DNA of 64,000 bases from Planoprotostelium fungivorum (lineage: Eukaryota; Evosea; Variosea; Cavosteliida; Cavosteliaceae). Numbering within the stretch: the first letter of the stretch is position 1; each line of letters opens with the position of its first letter. Both the position numbers and the translations under genes were made by a program. Of the stretch, positions 32,938 to 44,303 are shown piece after piece. The stretch is taken from assembly GCA_003024175.1 (NCBI GenBank), contig MDYQ01000087.1, forward strand, positions 38,792 through 102,791. The letters run 5' to 3'. The notes beneath the pieces are model-generated. The model saw only the letters and a list, made by a program, of their open reading frames with translations, ran no database searches and was not told where the DNA came from.

Positions 32938-35784
32938 TTATATCCTCGGTCTAGCCCTCCTCGATTCGTACTCTCCATAAGCTCTCCTCAGATCTGATCC
33001 TCTGACTGGCTTCTTGATGGTTCGATCGTATCCATCCAAGTTGACTTGGTTCGTGAGTGCAAAGAGGGCGGGGCAGCTCCTTCCGTTCTCTTGACACAAC
33101 TCCCTCAACTTCTTACCGATCTCTCCATCTCCATCACGTGTCTGTATCACCCGTTCAGCCGATCGTCTACAACGTTGTAGACGCTCACCACGTCCACTAG
33201 AATGACGTCATAGATGTGCGTGGGGTCTCTCAGCAGCTCATGCGCCTCCGAGAAGGTCTGTGCGGTGGAAGAATCAAACTCTTGTTGGGCCAAAAGAAGA
33301 GAGAGGGACTTCTGAGAGATCTCGCTCGGGTCTAAGACGAGCACGCGTGGTCTGTCCGATAGAGACTGTTCCATCTTCCTCTTCGTCGGTCTCATGGCAG
33401 GTGATGAGTCCGGTGATCCTTGGATCGAGATCGTCTCTTCCTCCCTCGATCTACAACGAGCCAACTGCAGAATTCGTCACGAGATTTCGAGGAAACATTC
33501 AACTCACGACGTGGTGGAGCTTCGTGCTGTTGACTGGACGGAATAGATTGACGAGTTGTAGATCGTGCAGCTGTCGGCTGCGGTAGCGGCTGTAACGAGT
33601 GACGACCACCAGGGGCTTGGCCACATGAATCCCCTCGAGATTCTGCGGAATTTCAGTTCCATCTACAACCTGTCCGTCTCACCGCGAGGTGTTCGTCATC
33701 TACAACGATGTAGTCCGCCAATTGCGCGTTGGACGTCAGTCTGTGAACCAGATCCTCCGGGGACAAGTGAGAGACCTTCACGTTCCACACTGACAGCTGG
33801 TTGAAGAGAGGTGCATCGACTAAAGAGTCCTCCTCTAATGTAGTCCACACCGTCTTATCTTCCATCTTGTGTTGCTCTTGGATCTCCCTGTTGATCGTCA
33901 TCACTCATGATGTGATGACTCGACGTCATCTCATGACGTCATGTGAGTGCGGTACGTACCCTATGGGTCGGATGGGTAGAGAGCAACGGATGAAAGTGGC
34001 AGAGTCAGAGTGTGAAAGAGAGATGCGAGCACCAGCAGCCTGTATGGACAATTTGATGTGTAGAAGAGAGGACATTGCACTGTCACCCGACAGCGGATAT
34101 TCGGAAGAACCTTCGAACGCATCTACAATGGTGTTGTAGATCCGTTGGCTGAAGGGCAGGGCGATAATGATCTACAACGAGTCAGGACCGATTCACGGTT
34201 GTGTGGTACACCTGTGGATCGAGAGACTCGAATTCCATTCCGATGGAGATCTGTCCTCTCTGTGTGAAGCGAATGGAGAATTCGAGTAGATGTAAGATGG
34301 TCTGTCGAATGTGAATGGAGGAATTTCCCGAGAAATTTCCGGGGACATTCGTAGGGTAGCAGGTGATGAGGTCGATCTGTGGATGTCAGGGTAAATTTCC
34401 GCGAAATTTCGCACCCCCTTCTCTTCTGCCTTGTTCGAGACGGTGTCGACGGCGTCCTCTATGATGCTCCTCATGTGAATGGCACTCCTCCCTCCCATCA
34501 TCTCCACTCCCCTCTGTCCCAATTCAATTTCCCGCCGTCCCAAATTGTCCTCTCACCAGGGTGGGCTCCTCACTGAGTGCATCGATAGTTGTCTGTAGTG
34601 ACAGGGTGCAGCTCTTCACGTTGGATAGAATGTCTTTCACGTTCTCTGTGATGTGCATGTCTGAAACCAATTCGATGGCGCCCATGATGCGATTGAGTGG
34701 TCCACGTATCTCTTCTGATATCTCGGATGATATCTTATGTTTCTCGGAATTCGTGGAAGGTTCGGAATTTTCCGAGAAGATTCCTCTCATGGTACCGACG
34801 ATCATCTTACCACCGAAGGCATCGTCTGATTTACACAGAGAGACCTGCGGGTGAGTTCAGATGAGTTGTAGATGGTGAATAATTGGAAATAAAATGACCT
34901 TGGCGTGTGTACCGATGGGGCAGTTGTGGGTGGTACGTAACGTGAAATCCATGTGAATTCCCTCAGGGATGTCGTTCAGCTTGGGCAGATGGGTTCGGTC
35001 TGATGGTGACACATGACGATCGAAAAAGTCTTCGTATCGATCCCATTCAGCTCTCGTCATGTTAAGACATTCTTCAGTTCGGTCGCTGTCTTGAGATGAG
35101 ACACTCGCTTGATCGATGGAGTTGTGAAATGATATGGAGATGATGAACGATGGAGTACCTGACGAATTGGAAGCGACCAGTCTGGGCATCAACCTCCCAA
35201 ACGACTGTGTCTAAGCTGTTGACGATCATCTCGTTCTTCGTCTGGAGTTGGACTGCCTTCAGTTCTGCCTTCTTGATGTGTGTAACATCGTTGATGATGT
35301 AAGCGAAATGTTCTCCATAAATGGGGTATATTGTGCAACAGAGGTATCTGTTTTGGTCTGTGGCACAGGGGGATATGTACTAATCATCGTTAGCGATTAT
35401 CATCGATCGAGATCTCCACGACTCACAGTGAACGAGCGTGGTTTGGAGTGCTCGAGTGACTCTCGATACACGCTCAACCATTCTTGGATGCAATCTAAAG
35501 GAGCGCCCATCGAAGAAGATGTTCTTCCTCTAACCTTTGCAATCGTGTGAGACGGTCGACTGTGCTGGAAAGGCATCACTCACCTCCTCTACTGGCCTTC
35601 CAAAATAAGTTGCTGCTGCCACATTACAATCAACGTTAAACATGTCGTCTGGGAAGGCACGAACAACCCCCATTGGCATGGGTGAAAAGTTATAGAAGGT
35701 ACGATAGAACTCATAACCTTGCCATGCTTGAAAAGGTACTCCCTGTATACGCTCTAGAACGGAGGGCGTTTCGACTTCAGCCAT
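32938..35784 (-). CDS. PAS / hybrid histidine kinase homologue with degenerate kinase core
   Basis: ATG 35784. Order: PAS-like domain (FYRTFYNFSPMPMGVVRAF, AYIINDVTHIKKAELKAVQ), a second sensor-like stretch (VWEVDAQTGRF, MTRAEWDRYEDFFDRHVSP), a HisKA-like helix (SSEISEEIRGPLNRIMGAI), a degraded ATPase region (IIIALPFSQRIYNTIVD), a pseudo-receiver (VTRYSRYRSRQLHDLQLVN) and a C-terminal receiver (RVLVLDPSEISQKSLSLLL, YDVILVDV, TIKKPVRGSDL). The HisKA phosphoacceptor His is replaced by Glu (SHELRTPLN in the family, SEEIRGPLN here) and no GxGLG box is visible. The receiver keeps the central Asp and the conserved Lys. It is probably a phosphorelay scaffold or pseudo-kinase rather than an autokinase. 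About 13 introns. Confidence 0.8.
33165..33182. repeat. 18-bp perfect palindrome inside an intron
   Basis: GTCTACAACGTTGTAGAC lies within a 47-nt intron of the histidine-kinase-like gene (donor gtgagc, acceptor gatacag). It is exactly the intron motif TCTACAACG joined head to head with its complement, giving a hairpin-capable sequence. Confidence 0.9.
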
Positions 35785-36257
35785 CTTCCTTTCGTGTGTC
35801 TGTCTTTCTCCTCTGTTCCTCTACTTTCTTCTGAAACAGGGCCCGTTTCATTCCGTTTCCGCTATATCTCATCATCGGTGACTCACTCCTTCACGTGAAC
35901 ACCGTAGATACAACCGATATCAGAGGTGGGTCTATTCGACATAATAGATCCCCCACTCTCGTGACTTGAGAAAGAATCCTCTGTCTGAAGTTGAAGGGCT
36001 CATTCTCGTTTGAAGGGGATTAAAATTTTAACCCAACAGCCGCCCTCTCATTCGTTTGTGTGCACACCACTGTGTCTTTGAGGTCAGGGTCTTTCGTGTG
36101 ATGGTATAGAGATGAGGGATGTTCAGGGAAACTGTGTTCTTTGCAGGTGACGGAAAGGGCTAAGCTTTGAAGTTGCCTTTTTGGGACGACTGCGTGTTCC
36201 AAACCCAAATTCAAGTGACTACAATCCGAACACACATCCATCGACAGAGCAGACGCA
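35785..36257. other. divergent promoter region
   Basis: About 470 bases between the start codons of the histidine-kinase-like gene (reverse) and the peroxiredoxin gene (forward). No supported exon. Probably a shared bidirectional promoter. Confidence 0.45.
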
Positions 36258-37127
36258 ATGCAACGTTCTCTACTTCGACCGAGTCTGTTCGGCTCATCTT
36301 ATCGAAGGACGATCCAATCATTGACACCGTGCCGCATTCCCTCTCGTCTTCGCCATTCTGAAGTGTATAGGACGTCAAAGTATGAAGATATTCCTGTTCG
36401 AGCCAGAGTGAGATTCATAAGAGCTATCACTTGACTCAATGCTCTTTCAGATACAACATCCTGCGCCAGAATGGAGTGCAGAGTGCGTCACAGGCGGTCG
36501 ATTGAGACAGGTACATCCATCCTTCGTTTCACGCAGAGTGATCGATGACATCAGGTGAGCTTGGCTGATTTCAGAGGAAAATACCTCGTCATGCTGTTCT
36601 ATCCCGGAGACTTCAATCCACATTGTGTAGCACCCATACACAGTGAGTGATTTGAGATCACATCATCGTAGTAACGTCTTACAGGCTTCTCTTCGAAAGT
36701 CGAACAATTTCAAAAAGTCAACTGTAATGTAGTGGCTATCTCTACCGACTCCAAGGTCGGTCTCCATCAGTGGCTTCATCTACTAATCGAATCAGATGTG
36801 TCACCTGCAATGGACAAAGACATCACCCGAGGCCGGTGGTGTGGGAGAGATCAATCTTCCTCTAATCGCAGACACGACACACAAGATCTCCAGAGAATAC
36901 AATGTCTACCAGGATCAAGAAGGCATCGCATACAGGTGCACATCTCATGATATTCCATAGACCTCACCAAGAACAGAGGGACATTCATCATCAGCAAAGA
37001 CGGCGTCGTGCGACACATGAGCGTCAGTGATGCCGCCGGGCTGCCCAGCGTGGAAGAAACTCTCAGGATGGTTCAACTCTTTCAGCGCAGCGATCATGAA
37101 GACGATGCATTCGTTTATTCGAAATAA
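36258..37127 (+). CDS. divergent mitochondrial-type peroxiredoxin
   Basis: Thiol peroxidase fold of the 2-Cys (AhpC/Prx1) type. ATG 36258 gives an Arg/Ser-rich leader (MQRSLLRPSLFGSSYRRTIQ) like a mitochondrial presequence. Then IQHPAPEWSAECV, VSLADFRGKYLVMLFYPGDF, NPHCVAPIHSFSSKVEQF, VVAISTDSK, INLPLIADTTHKISREYNVY, QDQEGIAYRGTFIISKDGVV, RHMSVSDAAGLPSVEETLRM. Six short introns. The peroxidatic Cys is present (FNPHC), but the catalytic Thr three residues before it is Asn, the usual Arg in GRSVDE is absent (GLPSVEE), and the C-terminal resolving-Cys segment is missing (ends DDAFVYSK). The stop codon overlaps AAATAAA. Confidence 0.87.
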
Positions 37128-37178
37128 AATGCATCACGAACAAACGTATCACATCATCGTCGAGATGATGGAATGACA

Positions 37179-39580
37179 TCAGATCTTGGTGAAGAGGAAG
37201 ATCCTCGAGTCGTGACTGTCCAAAGTGACCTTGAACTGAGAGTCGAAAGATCCTATGTCTGTCGTGTTCCACAAGTCCCTCACCTGTCGATTCAGTCGTT
37301 TCCTTCTAAAGAGGTCTCACCTTGTAAGAACCTGCGATGCCCAGATAATTCCAATCGGCTTGGACCTCAGAAGTGCCACCGCCGAGATTGAACATTCCCA
37401 CGGCCAGAGAGCCCTCTGGGTAGGTGGCAAACCAAGTCTGCATTCATTTCAGTTTCTTTCATCATGTGCACACATGTCACGATGGTGATCATGTGAAGAT
37501 GATGGCTCACTTGTTGGTCGTTGAAGTTATTCAGACCACCGGGAAGTCTCGCGGGGACTCCTCTCTGATGAATGGCGATGATCTGACGACTCGTTCAGAA
37601 ACTTTAAAATCGAAATAAAACCCCACCTCTTCGTTGCTGATGAGAGAGTATCCAAAGTCGTCCATCAGCGTCAGATCGACACCTGTCACAGTCCATCAGT
37701 TCCAACGCGCCCACACAGACCTCACCGAGATAAAGAGGTGATGCAGACAGCACCCAGTAGTTCATCATCGATCTCCTCTCGTTCTGGTTCAGTCCCAAAA
37801 ATTGCGCGGGACCTTCACGTTTGAGACCGACCGTCTACAACTCTCCGCTCACCCACGACCAAGAGAGAATCCATGTCTTGATATCCCGAAGCGACACCGT
37901 ACCTACCCCCTTCACCTCTACACCTCTTCAACTCCTCACCTGTCGATCCAATCGGCGTTCGTCTTCACGTTCCTCAAGACGTCTCCAAAGTTGGTGAGGT
38001 CGTCTCCGTAGCTCTCTACGTCCTGCTGGATTCTCCACGCTCTCGCGTTGGGCCTCCATGTCTTTAATTCGGTCGGTGGTAGACCCCACGACAGTGTGAG
38101 CCAGATAGGGCGGCCGCACTGCTCGATAGCCTTGTGCCAAGCGATGACGTCTGGTCTGGCGTCGACGTTCGTGTCTGAGAGGGTCAGTCTATGGATGTGA
38201 CGGTGGAGGATTACCCCCGGTGATGCTGGAGCCAGGTACCTGGGGGTGTCAGGCGTATCGCGTTGTAGATGGATGACTCACGACTGCGTCGAGTTTGAGG
38301 AAATCGACTCCCCATTCGGCGAGGAGATCGGCGACACTGTTGATGTACTCTTGAGCTCCCGGCTGATCAGGTGAGACGGATGACATCACGTGACGTCATC
38401 ATCACCTTGCTGTAATCGATCTTGTAACGAGATCCACCGAAGGCGTTGGCATCTTGAGTGGTAACGAAATCCTGACAGAAATAAGAATGTGTTCTTACAA
38501 TTTGGGAGATCGTATTTACCTTGAAGCGGTAGTTTGTACCTTTGACCAACAGATTCTGATCGTAAGCTCCGTGATCGGCGCCGGGGATGAGATACAGTCC
38601 CAACTTTAAATTCTTGCTGTGGGCGTAATCGGCCAGGGCCTGTCGACGTCAGGTGAAATGTAGACGATACGATCGCACTTTGATGCCTGAGGGAAACTTT
38701 CCTTGATCGCCGACGTAACGACCAAACTCATCGATGCCACCAGACCAACCACTGTCTAAATTGATGTACTCCCAACCGAATCTGATGGACGTCAGACATC
38801 ATGCGTCGGATCCATCGTCTCACTTTCTCAGCTTGTCGCCGACGATGTCGATGTGGGCCATGACATTCTTCTCGTTGAGCCAGTTGAAGCCGTAGCCGGC
38901 GTGTTTCGTTGCCTGGAGACTCCAGCTGCTCCAACCCATGTAGGGCTTCAGCGAGCTCTTCATCTCGAAACCGAGAGAATAATGTTCATCTGAGTCACGA
39001 TCAACGAGAGGGAGGAGATGATTCGACGACCTCCTAACGTCCAAGAGCCGCTGAGACGGCCATAGAGGCGATAGCATTGGTCGATGATGTTTTCAGTTGC
39101 ACTCCAGCAGTTGTCGGTGCGAGATTTGAGAGAACCGTGAGCCTGTCACGTGTGAGAAGGATAGGAAGAAGGTGTGGGCGATCATCACCGCCCAATCTTG
39201 ATTGCCAGACATGTAATTGGCGCCCCAGATATCGCAGTCACCGTCGGCACAGGTGTCGTTGGCGCAGAGTTGCTGTGAATGAAGAGTCAATACAGCATCC
39301 TCCATAGAGTGTGTTTCCTCACAGCTCGCATCATCCAGAGCTCATTCTCAGGGATTTCGATGAACATTGAACCAAGAGTTGCATCTGTAGGGTAGGATCA
39401 GTCTTCTGATCCATCAGAAATAGAGGTCTTTAGAAGATGTCTCGCAATGTGTTTTAGATCTGTAGAGATCACCTGAGCATTCTGCAGACAGAGTTGCCCC
39501 CACACAGAGGACCAGAAAGACGAACCAGCCCTTTATCTGTCCCTCTCAGCTCATCTCTCTCCGCTACCACCCACCTCCAT
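37179..39580 (-). CDS. secreted GH27 alpha-galactosidase-like glycosidase
   Basis: ATG 39580 with a 37-nt intron directly after MEIK-initiating codons gives MEIKGWFVFLVLCVGATLSA, a signal peptide. A Cys-rich N-terminal part follows (QLCANDTCADGDCDIWG, RTDNCWSATENIIDQCY). The GH27 barrel starts at SSLKPYMGWSSWSLQATKHA, then FGWEYINLDSGWSGG, LGLYLIPGADHGAYDQNLL, YKIDYSK, AEWGVDFLKLDAV (nucleophile Asp in KLD), AIEQCGRPIWLTLSWGLPPT, ARAWRIQQDVESYGDDLTNF (acid/base Asp region), SMMNYWVLSASPLYLGVDLT, ISNEEIIAIHQRGVPAR and a C-terminal beta domain ending FLFTKI. The family hydrolyses alpha-galactosides or alpha-GalNAc. The joint between N-terminal domain and barrel relies on a 5' splice site gtctca. 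About 14 introns. Confidence 0.84.
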
Positions 39581-40141
39581 CTCGGTTTGTTCTTGTGTTT
39601 CTGTTGCCGACGAGAAATCTTTGTCTTGTCGACTCGCGAGATGACACTAACCTTTCTGTCCTCGCACAACGACAAGAATCGCCACCCTTATGTTTAACGT
39701 GAGGCGACAACACGAAGACAGAAGATCCACGGTCGATTTGATTTGATTCTCTCAGACTCCATCTGACCGAATCATGAGTTGGCAACGATCGAAGAAAAAG
39801 AACAAAAGTAATTTTTGCTGCATGGTGCATCATCGAGTCATCCATTCGAATGTATTGATTGCAGTTGTAGGGCTATGGAGTCCGTTCCGTAGTTGTGTCT
39901 GGCAATCTTCACCCTCTCCGAGTAATCTTCCAGTTGTTTTCTCCTCCTCCCTTGGTCCCTCCACTTTTCGTTCTCACATCCGAACCACTGCATATCATCA
40001 GTTCCATCTCTTCATCATCCATCTCTCACCACAGGTGGGCCCACAGTCACACAGCGATGGCACACGCAGTTACCCAGACACACTGCACACTTCCAAGACA
40101 TCTCACTGCGACACTTTGAGTTCGATCCTCTTAAAAACTTC
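39581..40141. other. intergenic region
   Basis: About 560 bases between two reverse-strand genes. A forward open frame 39774-40196 (MSWQRSKKKNKSNFCC) exists but lacks coding character and family match. It should contain the promoter of the GH27 gene and the 3' UTR of the bromodomain gene. Confidence 0.4.
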
Positions 40142-41780
40142 TCACGAGGAGATGTTCGACCAGTTAGGGTGCACGTGTCGGCCGAAACAATTCTGACAGA
40201 AGACGTATGGACAAGTAGAACATTCTTTGAATCTCGTCGTGCCATCCATCAGAGAGGATGTGCAGATGTGACAGGAGGTACAGTGTCTACCCTCCATCGT
40301 CGGGGCTCGTTGTAGACGGAGTTGCAAGGGGGGGAGGGAGGGGAGAGGGGGAGGAGGAAGATGGGCGACCTTATTCATCGCCCACTGTAGGGCCTCCACG
40401 ATCTCCTCTGGCAGTTGTAGATCGACGGCGCTCTCCAAAGGGGTCATACCTCCTCCCATCAATTCCTCCATCTACAACGATGTAGATCGTCACCTCTACC
40501 GTCCCTGATTCTGGGTTCTATGAAAGGATGAATGCAGAGATATTTGATGGCGTAAAGATTTCCCGCGCGTACGGCCAAGTGAAGGCTGGTCTCTCGGTAA
40601 GGTCCCTGCCTGGCGTTCACGTCGCTCGCGGTGACACCCAATCGATCTGACGTCATCAATCTACAACCTGCCACTTCCGACCTCTCACCTCCCTCCTGTT
40701 GAACTGCGATGGGTCCGTTGAGAGGTTGATTCTGTAGTTGTTTGATGTAGTTGACGAGAGATTTGAGAGTGATCGTGTCATCGTCTCGAATGCATTTGTA
40801 CATGCGAGTCAGTTCTTCTTCTCTAGGCAAATGTGGATCCACTGGATCACGCTGTACACGGTGGCTCCACCTCTATCATCGAGTTTTCATCGAGTTTTCA
40901 TCGACATTTCGCGTTCACCTTGATCGACGTGTGGTTCGGTGGTTCGGACGGTAAGAGGTATGGATTCTTCTCTTCATCTACAACGGTCGTGATTTGTGAA
41001 CTTGTATTGGATTCTCCACTGATCATCGGTGCCTCATCAAAGGCTGGAAGAGTTCATATACAAGGTTTGTAGATGGACCTGTAACTCACCTTGACCGAAT
41101 TGAGCGACGTCATCGGTGCCGCCTGATCGATGTGAGTTGCATCGAGTGAAACTGATCACCATGTCGGTTCACAGGTGCATCCCGTGGGTGGACGTCTTTA
41201 GGCACTCTATCGCCGTTCATGTGTCCGTCCAACTCTGCATGATGCCTCTTCTTTGCATTCGTCTTCTTTTTCGATTGATGGAAGGATGAGAGGATCTGTT
41301 GTTGTTGCTGGATGTCGAGGATCGCCCCATTGCTGATGATTTGATAACGATCGTCAAAATGAAAGGCGACTTGGGCTTCGAATAACTCCGAGAGACTGTC
41401 GCAGAGAAGCATGATGGGGTGTGTCTTGGCGTTATAGAGGCGACAATTGGAAAAGACGAGACGAACGTCTGAGATGAACCGAGGGACGCTCAAATATCCA
41501 CCATCGTTTAGCCTCTTCTGGTGGGAATCAGATGGGATGAGATCGAAATGAGATCTTGATTAACGCAGATGGATGACAATCACTGAGATGGTTCCAAGGT
41601 CCATCGGTCTCCTGACGATGGTAGGGTAATCGGGTATGTCTAGGGCTACTGGATCGACTGGTTGACGGAAAGGAATGGCATACTGATGCTTCAACAATCT
41701 ATATCCTTGAGAGATTGAACCCTCTCTCACACTCACTGTTCAATGATGTTTCTACAAACTGTGGTTTCGTTACGTTTCAT
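40142..41780 (-). CDS. bromodomain - ankyrin - zinc-finger protein
   Basis: ATG 41780 ([20 protein letters not shown]) begins a bromodomain: [50 protein letters not shown] and [17 protein letters not shown] with the acetyl-lysine-binding Asn in YNAKTHP. After QQQQQ and a Lys-rich stretch, further exons lead to ankyrin-like repeats ([40 protein letters not shown]) and a C-terminal Cys finger: [27 protein letters not shown], resembling the zf-4CXXC_R1 type. The junction between the bromodomain exons and the ankyrin part (40843-41110) was not resolved with consistent phase, so two adjacent genes remain possible. Chromatin reader by inference. Confidence 0.68.
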
Positions 41781-41979
41781 CTTCCATCCAGTTATGTGTT
41801 GTCGCAGATCGATGATCAGCTGACAATGACAGAAATAAAAATCTCTAAAATGGCGAGTCATTTATGTACATTATCCAACAATTTCCTCTTCTGTTTGGAA
41901 CAAGCTCATCAGATTCTTGCATATCGTTTCCTCTGACTCTGCTCTATTCTATATCAGATAAGATTGCATCTCTTTCCCC

Positions 41980-42826
41980 TCACAGCTGCAATTTGTCCCT
42001 AGAAAGAGCATCACACCCTTCCATTTGAAGCTCCTCTGCCATTGAGCGGTTGTTCTCTGCGAATCCTCTGAGAACACCTGAATGTAATCTGAGATTGATT
42101 AACAGTGATTGGACGCACCAACCAGACGGATCAGGCTCCGAAGAGAGATAGATATGGCGTGGTCCATGTATTGGCTTTGAGCGGACTGCTCGTGAATCGA
42201 CTCGCCTGTGTGATGTCAATCTCATCATAAACATCAAAGAAGGCATTCACTCAGGAGAGGAAATAGAGGAGATACTGCCGATAATTCTTTCGTACTCGAT
42301 GATCGAAGAGCTGCCTCCCACACACGCTGTCATTGTTAAGGTGAATCACAACATTGACGGTGATCACCTCCGTACATTCTGCATAGCATTGTATCTGACT
42401 CCATTGTTGTATCAACTCGTCCAGCTGATGACCCACAAAGACCAGATCGAGCAATGCCGTCATCTCTTTCGGATTGCGAATGCATGGTAAGAGGTGGTCT
42501 ATCGATACGATGTCCTTGAATATCCGGATGTCCACCTCCATATCGTTGTGACGATGTGATGGAACAAAATCGAATAAAAATGGAACCTGAATTCAAGCGA
42601 ATTTTGAACACTGAGATTCCCAGCAACCCTTGGCCTGGATTCTGCTAAGCCAACCACATCGACCCATTGACTGATTCAGCTTCTTCTATCTGAATAGAAG
42701 GGGAGCCGCGCGTACTTGTTTCAAAGAGCAGGCACCGAGACGAGAAGTATCCGTGAATATAATAGAATTTCCCCTCCCAGACCCGAGAAAACATCGGAGA
42801 CCTCCGCTCATAGATCTTTAGACCCA
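41980..42826 (-). CDS. hypothetical protein
   Basis: Reverse-strand exons read MFSRVWEGKFYYIHGYFSSR, then, after introns, DIRIFKDIVSIDHLLPCIRN, KEMTALLDLVFVGHQLDELI, QQWSQIQCYAECTEVITVNV, VVIHLNNDSVCGRQLFDHRV and, near the end, GFAENNRSMAEELQMEGCDA with a stop at 41980. Composition is protein-like, but I recognise no domain and the splice junctions at about 42600, 42250 and 42100 are provisional. Confidence 0.42.
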
Positions 42827-42834
42827 CATATTAT

Positions 42835-44095
42835 ATGGCAGACAAAGAGCACTATAAACTTCTTTACAAGAGTGAGTGACCTCTCAGAAGATGGAATCTC
42901 CATCGGAGGAGATGCATCGCCAAACATGCAGAGAGAAGGGCGACGCACTCTTCGTTTCGATACAGATATTTCATTATCATTGATCGCTCGTTGTTATCAC
43001 ATCTAGACATCTCCATCTCACATTCAGGGCACATCTTCCACAGCATTTCGAATAGCTATACTCGAAATAGCTTCACACTTATTGACGTCGTTTCCAGTTG
43101 TCGTGGTAGGTGATTCAGGAGTGGGGAAAACCAATGTAGCCGGAAGATTCGTCAACGATCAGTTCAACTCAGACACGAAAGCAACCATCTGCGTAGAATT
43201 CACCCATTCAGAGGTGAATGAGGCCCTTCAACTCTGCATAAAATCATACCATCTCCGATAGAACATCTTCGACATCTTCGTGCTTCTTCATTGCTAACCT
43301 TTAGAACACATCGCATCCCTCCACATGCATTGACACCCTCTACATGGACTGATTGGAGTGCAGGTCACTCTCAAAGATGGCACCAACGTCAAGATCCAGA
43401 TCTGGGATACAGGTGGGTCCCATCTCCACGCATCTCCATCCTAACCTCCATCGCAGCCGGTCAAGAGAGATTCAGAGCTCTCGCCAGAGGTTACTACAGA
43501 GGTGATCTCATCATGCAACCTCCCCACTCACTCCGACAGGCGCCGCCGGAGCTCTCATCGTCTTTGACGTCACGAAATTGAACACCTTCGACAACGTAGA
43601 GTCGTGGTTGAGAGAGTTGAGAGACTTTACAGAGGGTCCCCTCACCATCATGATGGTCGGCAACAAGTGTGATCTCACTCAGCATCGAGAAGTGTCCACC
43701 GAGCAGGCCATCGCTTTTTCAGAAGAGAACGAGCTGATGTACATAGAGACCAGTGCCCTCATGGGTGACAACATCAGAGAAGCTTTCAATCAACTCGTGC
43801 AGGGTGACCCTCTTCTTCTTCGTATCCTCCGTCTACAACAGTGTAGTAGAACGAAATCTCACTTATCGCAGGAATTTACGAGGCGAATACGAAGGGAAAG
43901 ATGTTGGAACAACCATCGACAGAGAAGACGAGTACGATTGGATCTCCAGAAGAGACGAAGAGAGAGAAGATTCCAGACAGCAGACAGACCATCAAGTTAG
44001 ATCCGGCACCCGCCCCGAAGCCGGTGAGTCTCATCATCGTCTTTAGCGTGCTGATCGTGTCGATGCAGAACGCGCCGACACCTTGTGGATGCTGA
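42835..44095 (+). CDS. Rab-family small GTPase
   Basis: Membrane-traffic GTPase. Exon 1 (ATG 42835) encodes MADKEHYKLLYK and is joined over a first intron of about 220 nt to IVVVGDSGVGKTNVAGRF (P-loop). Then TKATICVEFTHSEV (switch I; family TIGVEF), IQIWDTAGQERFRALARGYY (switch II), ALIVFDVTKLNTFDNVESWL, IMMVGNKCDLTQHREV (NKxD), YIETSALMGDNIREAF (SA box) and a Lys/Pro-rich tail ending PCGC, a CxC double-geranylgeranylation signal. All G motifs are intact. Seven introns. Closest in pattern to Rab2/4/11/14-type GTPases; the subfamily is not assigned. Confidence 0.93.
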
Positions 44096-44303
44096 TGTGT
44101 AGATAAAGGCAATTGAACCATTTTCAACCGTTTCTTCTTCGGGCGTTATCGTATCACCTTTCGCTCACTGACTGTCTCTTTCTCTCCTTCTGGCACTCTT
44201 TTTTCGTTTCTGCTGCGTGTGCTGTCAGGGTGTTGCGACAGTGTGAGAGATATTTTCCTTGTGACGAGTGTGACTGGTGAATCATTCCTACCTGAACTGC
44301 AAC

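Noticed and set aside
33691-33715. Further copies of the tctacaac / gttgtaga motif at 33691, 34120, 40415, 45600, 54650, 56475, 56756 and 56860
   Set aside because: These lie in exons where they encode IYN, VYN, FYN, VVD or DLQ; excluded from the intron count, although they caution that codon use contributes to the overall frequency.
37834-37841. 20-nt introns ending at gttgtag in the GH27 and kinase-like genes
   Set aside because: Longer introns of about 40 nt using a downstream AG keep frame and restore family motifs, so the motif is internal there.
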